Shown: positions 22,625 through 30,072 of the stretch, piece after piece
Numbering within the stretch: position 1 is the first letter of the stretch
Layout of the letters: each line of letters begins with the position of its first letter
DNA from: an uncultured Prevotella sp.
Lineage (GTDB): Bacteria > Bacteroidota > Bacteroidia > Bacteroidales > Bacteroidaceae
Length of the DNA: 33,532 nt
Assembly (NCBI GenBank): GCA_905196835.1
Contig: CAJJWN010000032.1
Location: forward strand, 1-33,532
Direction: 5' to 3'
The notes under the pieces: model-generated
The model's database searches: none
Told to the model about the DNA's origin: nothing
The model's input: only the letters and a program-made list of their open reading frames with translations
Program-made: the position numbers and the translations under genes

Positions 22625-24901
22625 TTATTTTACGTTCAGTCCCGACGGCGGAGCGTCTTCCGGGCGCGCGCCCCACTGGCGGTTGGCGGTGTCGCCCATC
22701 TGCAAGACGAGGCGGCCGCCGCGCGCCACGTCGTCGTGGGTGAGCCAGGGTTTGGCCCACTCGCGGCCGTTGAGCGTGGCCGACTGTATATACTTGTTGT
22801 CGCGCGAGGCTCCGCGGGCATCAATCTCGAAGACGCGGCCGCCGTCGAGATGGATTCTAACCAGCGGGAAGACGGGGCTGCCGATGTTGTATATGGGCAG
22901 GCCGGGGGTGACGGGGTAGATGCCCATCATGGAGAACACCACGAAGGCCGACATGCCTCCGCCGTCCTCGTCGCCGGGCAGGCCCATGAGGTCGGAGCGG
23001 AACCACTCGTCGAGCAGCTTCCTTACGCGCTTCTGCGTCATCCACGGGCGGCCTGAATAGTTATACAGATAAGGTATGTGTAGCGACGGCTCGTTGGCCA
23101 TGGAGAACTGGCCTACGTTGCCGGTATGGTCGGGCAGCATGGCGTAGAACTCGAACTTGCTGCGCCCGAGGGGCTGGCGGAACGTCTGGTCGAGGTCGGC
23201 GTTGAACCGGTCGGCGCCGCCGTGCAGGCTGATGAGGTCGGCTATGCTGTGCGGCACGTCCCAGCGGTACACCCATCCGTTGTTCTCGCCGTAGTAGTCG
23301 CGCGCCCCCATGCCGCCGTCGAAGGCGTAGTCGAGCGGACTGATGAACCGGCCCGACGAGTCCTTCGGGTGGAAGAAGCGCGTCTCCGGGTTGTACACGT
23401 TGCGGTAGTTGAGGGCGCGGCGTTCGTACTTCAGCCTGTCACCGTCGAGCCCGAGATAGGCCGCTATGCGCGAGAGGCACCACTCGTCGTAGGCCGTTCC
23501 CAGCGTTACGGCGATGGGCTGGCGGCGTTCGCCGGGGTTGACGTCGGGCAGCCACTCCTTCTCTCCGGGCCGCAGCGAGGGTATGTAGCCGTGCTTTATA
23601 TAAAAACGGTTGAGCCATCCGCCGGGATTGGTGCCCGACCAGGGGGCGAGCGACTTGTAGTAGATGCCGCCTATGCAGGCGCGGTAGGCCGCATCTACGT
23701 CGAACGCGGTGATGCCCTTGCACAGGGCGTCGGCCACTACGGCCGTGCCGTGGTTGGAGTTCATGCGCCGCGAGTCGCCCGTAGACTCGGGGAAGGTGGG
23801 CATCCAGAGGCTGTCGCCCTGCACGGCCATGGTTACGAGAGAGTTGACTATGTCGGCTTCCTTGCCCGGTTCGAGCAGCGCGCGCAGCGGATGAGCCGCC
23901 CGGTAAGTGTCCCATACCCAGTCGTCGGTATAGTAGGGACGGCCTCCGTCATCGTGTATTTTGCCGTCGGTAGCGCTGTAATAGCGGCCGTCCTCGCTCA
24001 TGCAAATCTGCCGTTCGTAGTAGCGGTACATAGATGTGTAAAACACTTCCTTGTCCTTCTCTTCGCCGCCTACTACCTCGATGCGCCCCAGGGCCTCGTT
24101 CCAAGCGCGGCGGCCTGCGGCCTTCAGGGCGTCAAGGTCGTACGACGGCGCGTCGCGCCGCATGTTCCTGGCGGCCTGCTCCGCGCTGATGAACGACACG
24201 CCGTAGCGCATTCTGACCTGCGCCGTGCCGTCGGGCATCCCGATGGCGAGGCACGCCCCGCGCCCTTCGGCAGCCGTGCCGGGCACGGCCTTGCCGCCCT
24301 TCACCACGTAAGTGCGCACGGGAGCCTGCTCGAACTCGGCGTGGATGTACACCCGTGTGCGCCCGTCAAGGCTCTGCCAGCCGCTCACGGCGTTGCCGCT
24401 TACGGCCAGGCGGCCGTCGGCGGAGCTTAACATTATGTATGAAGGCTTGTCCTTGCGCCGCAATCCGAGGCGGTATGCCGCGGCCTGCGGGGCCACGGCG
24501 TAGTCTACATCCACACAGGCGCTGTCAAGATAAACGTAAAACGAGTATGGCGTAAGCCGCTCGTTGTCGTAAGTATAGCCGGCAGGGCGCGCGCCGATGG
24601 CGGCCACGTCGCCCTGGTACACGGCCAGGTTGAAGGCCGAACGCTCGCGGTGGTGGGTGACGATGAGCGGCAGTCCGCCAAGCTGGTCGGCCGTATAGTC
24701 GGCCCTTACGGGGTAAACGCGCAACATGCTGTTGGGCAGCTGCACCGTGGGGAACGTCGGCACAAGCAGATGGCTGATGTTGCCCATGTAGGGGTTGACA
24801 TAGTCCACCGGCTCCTTTTCAGCCGCAAAGGCCGCCACCGAAACGGCGAGCGCCAGCGCGGCGGCGGCCTGTCTAACGAAGAGATTATGAAAATGTATCA
24901 T
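22625..24901 (-). CDS. GH92 alpha-mannosidase
   Basis: 758 residues, the usual GH92 length, with a signal peptide (AALALAVSVAAFA). GH92 enzymes are calcium-dependent exo-alpha-mannosidases acting with inversion. Landmarks are VDYVNPYMGN near residue 35, DDWVWDTYRAAHPL, PLDYAFDGG, MANEPSLHIPYLYNY with the candidate acid E604, and GLPGDEDGGGMSAF with D644 and D646 as the base/calcium cluster. The characteristic MGIYPVTPG and QMGDTANRQWG-type ending follow. The dense aspartate motif reads GDED here where GNDD is more common. It is the first gene of the minus-strand GH92-GH43-GH2 series and is divergent from the regulator gene at 25120, with 218 bp between. Confidence 0.93.
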   Translation of the reverse strand: MIHFHNLFVRQAAAALALAVSVAAFAAEKEPVDYVNPYMGNISHLLVPTFPTVQLPNSMLRVYPVRADYTADQLGGLPLIVTHHRERSAFNLAVYQGDVAAIGARPAGYTYDNERLTPYSFYVYLDSACVDVDYAVAPQAAAYRLGLRRKDKPSYIMLSSADGRLAVSGNAVSGWQSLDGRTRVYIHAEFEQAPVRTYVVKGGKAVPGTAAEGRGACLAIGMPDGTAQVRMRYGVSFISAEQAARNMRRDAPSYDLDALKAAGRRAWNEALGRIEVVGGEEKDKEVFYTSMYRYYERQICMSEDGRYYSATDGKIHDDGGRPYYTDDWVWDTYRAAHPLRALLEPGKEADIVNSLVTMAVQGDSLWMPTFPESTGDSRRMNSNHGTAVVADALCKGITAFDVDAAYRACIGGIYYKSLAPWSGTNPGGWLNRFYIKHGYIPSLRPGEKEWLPDVNPGERRQPIAVTLGTAYDEWCLSRIAAYLGLDGDRLKYERRALNYRNVYNPETRFFHPKDSSGRFISPLDYAFDGGMGARDYYGENNGWVYRWDVPHSIADLISLHGGADRFNADLDQTFRQPLGRSKFEFYAMLPDHTGNVGQFSMANEPSLHIPYLYNYSGRPWMTQKRVRKLLDEWFRSDLMGLPGDEDGGGMSAFVVFSMMGIYPVTPGLPIYNIGSPVFPLVRIHLDGGRVFEIDARGASRDNKYIQSATLNGREWAKPWLTHDDVARGGRLVLQMGDTANRQWGARPEDAPPSGLNVK

Positions 24902-24939
24902 TTATGATAAGTGTATGGTTAGCTGCATGATTGTTGCTG

Positions 24940-24947
24940 CAAAATTA
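24940..24947 (-). promoter_or_regulatory. -7 promoter box upstream of GH92 (TAATTTTG)
   Basis: The plus strand reads GCTGCAAAATTATTTC. TAATTTTG on the minus strand matches TAnnTTTG and lies 39 bp from the GH92 ATG. The context is the same as the box upstream of GH43. No -33 TTTG is seen, which would suit an activator-dependent promoter (inference). Confidence 0.5.
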
Positions 24948-25064
24948 TTTCACGGTGCATAATATTCACGGTATTAACTGATTAAAAGGCGGTTAAAAAT
25001 CGGTTAAGCCGTCAACAAGAGCTCTTTTTCCACCCAAAAAGACGCTTTTCATAACTTTTTTACT

Positions 25065-25072
25065 TACCTTTG
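25065..25072 (+). promoter_or_regulatory. -7 promoter box of the sensor-regulator gene (TACCTTTG)
   Basis: TACCTTTGCATG matches TAnnTTTG. Transcription would start near 25079, inside the first codon of the longest frame (25078). This supports the second in-frame ATG at 25120, which begins a perfect signal peptide, as the true start. Confidence 0.6.
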
Positions 25073-25119
25073 CATGTATGGAAACTATAACCTGCGAAAA
25101 CAAAGCCTTTACACTTGAC

Positions 25120-27645
25120 ATGAGACACATCATATATAAGGTGGCAGCCTGCCTGCTGCTGTGCGTTGCCTTTGCGGCCGGCGCATACGCCGCCAACGAC
25201 GGCCTGTATTTCCATTCACACTCTTACCCGGCGGCGAAGCGCACAAGCCTCGCCCTGAACGGCGGCAAGCCAATCGGTGTAGACGGGCAGCTGAGGGTGG
25301 AGTTCAGCATGGACTTGCGCGTGGGCGAGCCGTTCTTCGGCAACGTGGTGTGCGTAAAGACCGACGACGGCAAGCACATCGACGCCATATTCTCCATGCC
25401 AAAGCTCAACGACAACCGCCCCGCGCTCGTGGTGGACAGGAAGTTGCACTACATCAACTACAAGGTAACGGGCGGCAACGGCATAAAAGCCGCGCTGACA
25501 CTGGATAAGGACAACAACCGCATAACTTACGAATACCGGGGCAAGAAGACCACGGTGAACGCCGACCTAAGCAAAACCACCAAGGCTACGGTGACATTCG
25601 GCGTGCATCCTAACGACGACAACATGGTTGACGTGGCACCAATCAACGTGCGCGACATCAGCATAAGCTCCGGCGGAAAGACGAAATACCACTGGGACTT
25701 GCGGCGGCACGACGGCGGCACGAGCCTCGACGAGCTGCAAGGCGCGCCGGCCACGGCCACCAACGGGCATTGGATAATGGACGACCACGTGAAGTGGAAG
25801 ACCGTGCTTACATACAAGTCGAAGGACAAAGTGCAGGTAACGTTCAGCCAGGCCGACAACATGTTCTACATAGTTGACGGCAAGGCGGTGCGCCGCTTCG
25901 ACCCCGTGACGCGCAAGACCACCGTCACCGCCGTGCGCGGAGGCCACCGGGCTATGGAATACTCCAACTACCTTGCCTACGACAACGCACGAGGCAGCCT
26001 CTACACTTACAGCACGGAGCACGCCACCGTGTCACACTTCGACTTCGCCACAGGCACCTGGAGCAAGGCCGAACCTACCAAGGACGAGCCAATGTACTTC
26101 AACCACACATGGGCGGTAGCCGGCGACACGGCCGCATACGCCTTCGGCGGATACGGCTATTACAGGTATCACAACAACCTGTTCCGCATCAACCCCGCCA
26201 CGGGTGACATCAGAGAGCTGGCCTATTCGCCGAAAATCAACCCGCGCACCGGCGCTGCCGCAGCCGTCGTAGGCCAATACCTGTACGTGTTCGGAGGCTT
26301 CGGCAACGCCACCGGAGAACAGGAACTGCCATACACTTACTACTACGACCTGACGCGGATTGACCTGAACACGATGCGCGCCGAGCAGCTATGGCAGATG
26401 GACGGAGAGCAACAGACCAGCTTCCTCATGGCCAGCGAGATGCTGTACAACCCCGAGGACAGCACCTTCTACGCGGCAACCACCAACAAGGGCGGCCGCA
26501 TGATAAAGATATGGACCAACCAGCCGAAATGGGAAATCGTTACCGACGAGATGGGACGCATCGGCGATTACAGGGACATGGCCTTCGACATGTACCACAG
26601 CACGAAGGAAAACAAGGCGTACGTGGTGATGAACTTCCGCCTGAACTCGCTCGAACACAACATCAGGATAGTGTCAATCAACCTGCCGTTGCAGGACGAC
26701 TACGAGGAGGCGGCAGCCGCACCGGCCGGCGACGGAGGCAAGTCGGGCACATACATTGCACTGATAGCGGCACTGGCGGCGGTAATGCTGGCGGCACTTG
26801 CCATACACCGCAAGCGCGCCAAGAGCGTGAATGCCGTGCAAAAGGCAGAGGCTACTGCCGCGGAAGAAGGTACGAAAGAGACCGAACCGAAGGAGAAGAA
26901 AAGATATTACGAGCCCAAGGGCGGCAGCATAAGCATTCTGGGCAAGTTCGTCGTGCGCGACAAGGACGGGCAAGACATAACCGCAAGCTTCACCAAACGC
27001 ACGCGCAACCTGCTGCTGATACTGCTGCTGTACAGCGAGAAGAGCGACAAGGGAATAGAAATCCACACGCTCGACGAGGCCCTGTGGCAGGAAATGAACG
27101 AAAACTCGGCGCGCAACAACCGCAACGTGTACATGCGCAAGCTGCGCATGTTGCTCGAAAGCGTCGGCGACATAGAGGTAGTCAACGACAAGATTTACTA
27201 CCGCCTGGAGGCCGGCCAGGGCGTCTTCTTCGACTACCGCGAGGCCCGCGCCCTGATAAGGCGCATGGAGGAAGGCTGCGACGACGAGGAAACGACGGCG
27301 CGGACGCTCGAGCTTCTGTTCGAGGGGCCGGTACTGCCCAACTACTCGTTCGAATGGCTTGACGACTTCAAGGCCGACTACTCCAACGCCGCCATATCGC
27401 TGCTTACACGCCTGCTGAGGCACAAGATGCAACAAGGCGACGACGACACCGCGCTCGACATAGCCAAGACCATCATGGCGCACGACCCCTTCAGCGACTA
27501 CGCCCTCGCCGTGCAGTGCCAGATATTGTGCCGCAAGCACAAGCGCGGAATAGCCAAAAGCGTGTACGACAACTTCTGCAAGAACTACGAGGCCAGCCTC
27601 GGCGAACGGTACGGCGTAAGCTTCGCCGACGCCTGCAAGGCCTGA
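25120..27645 (+). CDS. Membrane-spanning sensor/transcription regulator: propeller ectodomain, TM helix, SARP-like wHTH + BTAD
   Basis: 841 residues from ATG 25120. The upstream ATG at 25078 is rejected because it overlaps the promoter box and adds 14 residues before the signal sequence (MRHIIYKVAACLLLCVAFAA). Residues ~25-220 look like a concanavalin-type domain (RVEFSMDLRVGEP; KYHWDLRRHDGG). About 235-525 is a kelch-like propeller (YAFGGYGYYRYHNNLFRI; YLYVFGGFGNATGEQ). A hydrophobic helix at ~545-562 (YIALIAALAAVMLAALAI) is followed by HRKRAK, placing the rest in the cytoplasm. Residues ~600-700 read as an OmpR/SARP winged helix (ISILGKFVVRDKDG, RTRNLLLILLLYS, LDEALWQEM, VYMRKLRMLLE). The last ~140 match a BTAD-like helical domain (LLFEGPVLPNYSFEWLDDF; AHDPFSDYALA; LGERYGVS). 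It probably senses an extracytoplasmic ligand and controls the neighbouring CAZyme genes; that role is inference. Confidence 0.85.
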   Translation: MRHIIYKVAACLLLCVAFAAGAYAANDGLYFHSHSYPAAKRTSLALNGGKPIGVDGQLRVEFSMDLRVGEPFFGNVVCVKTDDGKHIDAIFSMPKLNDNRPALVVDRKLHYINYKVTGGNGIKAALTLDKDNNRITYEYRGKKTTVNADLSKTTKATVTFGVHPNDDNMVDVAPINVRDISISSGGKTKYHWDLRRHDGGTSLDELQGAPATATNGHWIMDDHVKWKTVLTYKSKDKVQVTFSQADNMFYIVDGKAVRRFDPVTRKTTVTAVRGGHRAMEYSNYLAYDNARGSLYTYSTEHATVSHFDFATGTWSKAEPTKDEPMYFNHTWAVAGDTAAYAFGGYGYYRYHNNLFRINPATGDIRELAYSPKINPRTGAAAAVVGQYLYVFGGFGNATGEQELPYTYYYDLTRIDLNTMRAEQLWQMDGEQQTSFLMASEMLYNPEDSTFYAATTNKGGRMIKIWTNQPKWEIVTDEMGRIGDYRDMAFDMYHSTKENKAYVVMNFRLNSLEHNIRIVSINLPLQDDYEEAAAAPAGDGGKSGTYIALIAALAAVMLAALAIHRKRAKSVNAVQKAEATAAEEGTKETEPKEKKRYYEPKGGSISILGKFVVRDKDGQDITASFTKRTRNLLLILLLYSEKSDKGIEIHTLDEALWQEMNENSARNNRNVYMRKLRMLLESVGDIEVVNDKIYYRLEAGQGVFFDYREARALIRRMEEGCDDEETTARTLELLFEGPVLPNYSFEWLDDFKADYSNAAISLLTRLLRHKMQQGDDDTALDIAKTIMAHDPFSDYALAVQCQILCRKHKRGIAKSVYDNFCKNYEASLGERYGVSFADACKA

Positions 27646-27674
27646 CGGCGCAACTGCCTGACAGCAAGCACATT

Positions 27675-27762
27675 ACGTAAGGCCGCCTTTTGCATCGCAA
27701 AAGGCGGCCTTTTATTGTCTCAAAGGCGGCATATCGCAGCCTTAAAGACGGCAAACTAAAAC
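27675..27762 (+). repeat. 22-bp phased palindromic array, locus 9, likely terminator of the regulator gene
   Basis: The leader GCCTGACAGCAAGC (27656-27669) begins 10 bp after the regulator stop. Units start at 27675, 27697, 27719 and 27741. Units 1 and 2 make a 15-bp perfect stem (AAGGCCGCCTTTTGC with its complement) around ATC, followed by TTTTATTG. This is a good intrinsic terminator on the plus strand. Units 3 and 4 are decayed. The array ends 12 bp from the stop of the minus-strand GH43 gene. Confidence 0.83.
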
Positions 27763-27774
27763 CAAACTATTATG

Positions 27775-28737
27775 TCATCTCTTCACCGACGGTCTCTGCT
27801 TCACCACACGGATGCTGCCGTCGGGCTTGTAATAGAGCTTGTCCACGCAGATAGAACGCAGGTTGCCGCGCCCGGACATTGAACAATTGTGGTAGAAAGC
27901 GTACCACTGGCCCTTGTATTCTACGATGGAACCGTGGCTCGTGTCGCACCCCGTAGGCTCAAGGTAAACGCCCATCGAACGCCACGGACCGAGCGGACTG
28001 TCGCTGATTGCATAGCACAGGCGGTTGGCTCCGCGGCCGTTCTCAGTGTGGTTGTCGGCGTATGAGAGGTAGTAACGCCCTTTGTACTTGTGCACCCAGG
28101 CAGCTTCGTGGAAGTCGTCAAGTCCCTCCATCGGGCGCAGGGGCCCGTCTATCTCGGTCATGTTGTCCTTAAGCGGCGCGCCGACGCAACGGCCTCCTCC
28201 GCCGTAATAGAAGTAAGCGCGGCCGTCGTCGTCGATGAACACGCAGGGGTCAATCATCGCGAACACGTCGTCGCCAAGCCCCTTGAGCTGGCCTATTGAC
28301 TTGAAGCCGCCGTCGGGGCGGTCGCTTACGGCTACGCCAACGCGCCAGGTGTTGTTCCAGTCAGCGCCGCTGGGATGGGGAAAGTAGAAGTAATACTTGC
28401 CGTCGCGGTAAGCGCAGTCGGGTGCCCACATGAAGCCGCCCTCCTCGCGCCCCCACTCCACATGCGACGAATTGAGTATCTCGCCGTGGTCAGTCCAGTG
28501 AACCATGTCGTCAGTGGAAAACACATGATACCTGTCCATCAAATCGCAGCCGCGCGGCGGGTCGATGTCGTGCGACGGATATACGTACAGACGCCCGTCC
28601 TTCCACACATGAGCCGACGGGTCGGCGCAGTACATGTGGGTGACGAAGGGGTTGGGCGCCATGCTCTCCTGCTGCTGTGCGGAGACAGACATGGCGCAAA
28701 ACATACTTATTACAACTAAATGTTTTTTCATTTTCAC
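27775..28737 (-). CDS. GH43 family glycosidase, single-domain
   Basis: 320 residues with a signal peptide (VVISMFCAMSVSAQ) and a minimal five-bladed propeller. Candidate catalytic residues are D39 in MYCADPSAHVW (base), D163 in AMIDPCVFIDDDG (modulator) and E211 in FHEAAWVH (acid). It parallels the catalytic domain of the 667-residue GH43 almost motif for motif (DLMDRYHVFSTDDMV; GGFMWAPDCAY; SDSPLGPW) but lacks the CBM6 modules, so the pair look like paralogues. A second ATG at 28731 is also possible. It is the last gene of the minus-strand unit, 40 bp after the GH71/99-like gene. Confidence 0.92.
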   Translation of the reverse strand: MKMKKHLVVISMFCAMSVSAQQQESMAPNPFVTHMYCADPSAHVWKDGRLYVYPSHDIDPPRGCDLMDRYHVFSTDDMVHWTDHGEILNSSHVEWGREEGGFMWAPDCAYRDGKYYFYFPHPSGADWNNTWRVGVAVSDRPDGGFKSIGQLKGLGDDVFAMIDPCVFIDDDGRAYFYYGGGGRCVGAPLKDNMTEIDGPLRPMEGLDDFHEAAWVHKYKGRYYLSYADNHTENGRGANRLCYAISDSPLGPWRSMGVYLEPTGCDTSHGSIVEYKGQWYAFYHNCSMSGRGNLRSICVDKLYYKPDGSIRVVKQRPSVKR

Positions 28738-28777
28738 CGTTTATTTTTTTACCTTTTTCCTTTTAATTCCAGTCTTA

Positions 28778-30052
28778 TCACTTTTCCCTTACAGGCATCT
28801 GCCGGCTAAGGGGTATTTCGCCGCGCAGCATACGTCCGGCCTGGCCGGCCAGCCACAGGTAATTGTCGCTGCTGTCGCCGGGCGCAATGGGCACGAACGT
28901 GCTGCCGGGCGAAGGCACGGGCACCGTCTTGGCGCACTTGAATATGGCCGTGCCCTCGTCTATCTCGTCGAACATGGCAATGTAAAGCATCTCCGCGCCC
29001 ATGGCTATCGACGCTGACAGCTGCTGCCAGAAGAAGCGCCCGCCGTCGCGGCCTATGCTTCCGCTGGCGTCGCCTTTCATGTTGACCCACGAGAAGCCGG
29101 GATAACACAGCGGCGCATAATCGATGCCGGCGGCCTCGGCCCAGCGCATGTCGTCGCCGATGCGGCTCTCGAAGGCAGGGTAAGACTCCTGGTTGTAACG
29201 CCCTACGAACCACGGCATCACCACGTCGCACGCCTTGATTAAGCTGTGCAGACGCGGGTCTTGCTGAGTGTCGCGCCCCAAGTCGCGCCAATACGCAGGC
29301 ACGCCGAGCATCACGCTGAAGCCCATGCGCTTGAGGCCGGCCACAAGATATTCGGCATCGGCCGTTGTGTATTTGCGGTTGTCGTTGAAGCCCACGCCCC
29401 ACAGCGTCACCAGCGGCCGACCGTTATGGTAGAGGTAAGAGGGGTTTTCACCATGGTCGAACAGCCTGAACTTGGCAGCTATGCGGCCGATGTCAACGAG
29501 AACGGTGTCGCGCCCGGCCGACTTCATACCGCTCAGGTCGTACATCACGCATATTGCGCGCCCGTACCTGTTGGCCGCCGTCATGGCGTTCTCAAGCACC
29601 TTGTTGAAGTGGTGCAGGCCGCTCCGCGTGCTAATCTCCGACACGAAGCGCTGCATGAACACCCCGTCGATGCCGTACTCGCGCATCCAACGGAAGTGGG
29701 TGTCAACCGTGCTGTAGTCGTATGACGAGAAAGTGTAGGCCGGAGAGCCGTCGGCAAACCTGAACTCGGTCTTGTACAGCTTCTCGTACTCGCCCACCTC
29801 AGGCCAGAAGTCGATGCTTGCCGAGCCCGGACGGAAGCCGTCGCGCCCCTTGTAGTGGTACCATCCGCGGCCCGCGCCGTCGTCGGGAGCATTGAACCAG
29901 CCCTGGTATCCGGCCATCACAAGCCCCTTGTAAGAGTCATACGCCTTGCGCACGGCGATGCCGCCCTCCGCTTTCCACGCCAACGCGCGGAAAGGGAGAA
30001 GCGCCGCTGCTGCGAAGAGCATGGCAAAACACAATAAGAACAGTTTTTTCAT
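28778..30052 (-). CDS. GH71/99-like secreted glycoside hydrolase
   Basis: 424 residues. The signal peptide is at the start (LFLLCFAMLFAAAALLPF). The family pattern is KGLVMAGYQGWFNAPDDGAG, then WYHY, then MREYGIDGVFMQRF, then MFDEIDEGTAIFK. The last contains E363 and E366, spaced by three as the paired glutamates of GH99, which makes them the candidate active site (inference). Members are annotated in Bacteroidota as GH71/99-like. GH71 acts on alpha-1,3-glucan and GH99 on alpha-mannan; neither specificity can be assigned. It sits 20 bp after the beta-helix gene and 40 bp before the GH43 gene, so all three are probably one transcript. Confidence 0.85.
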   Translation of the reverse strand: MKKLFLLCFAMLFAAAALLPFRALAWKAEGGIAVRKAYDSYKGLVMAGYQGWFNAPDDGAGRGWYHYKGRDGFRPGSASIDFWPEVGEYEKLYKTEFRFADGSPAYTFSSYDYSTVDTHFRWMREYGIDGVFMQRFVSEISTRSGLHHFNKVLENAMTAANRYGRAICVMYDLSGMKSAGRDTVLVDIGRIAAKFRLFDHGENPSYLYHNGRPLVTLWGVGFNDNRKYTTADAEYLVAGLKRMGFSVMLGVPAYWRDLGRDTQQDPRLHSLIKACDVVMPWFVGRYNQESYPAFESRIGDDMRWAEAAGIDYAPLCYPGFSWVNMKGDASGSIGRDGGRFFWQQLSASIAMGAEMLYIAMFDEIDEGTAIFKCAKTVPVPSPGSTFVPIAPGDSSDNYLWLAGQAGRMLRGEIPLSRQMPVREK

Positions 30053-30072
30053 AATTCACTAAGATATGGGTG

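Noticed and set aside
23126..24430. 434-residue plus-strand open frame opposite GH92
   Set aside because: Shadow of the GH92 gene, with valine- and alanine-rich composition typical of antisense frames.
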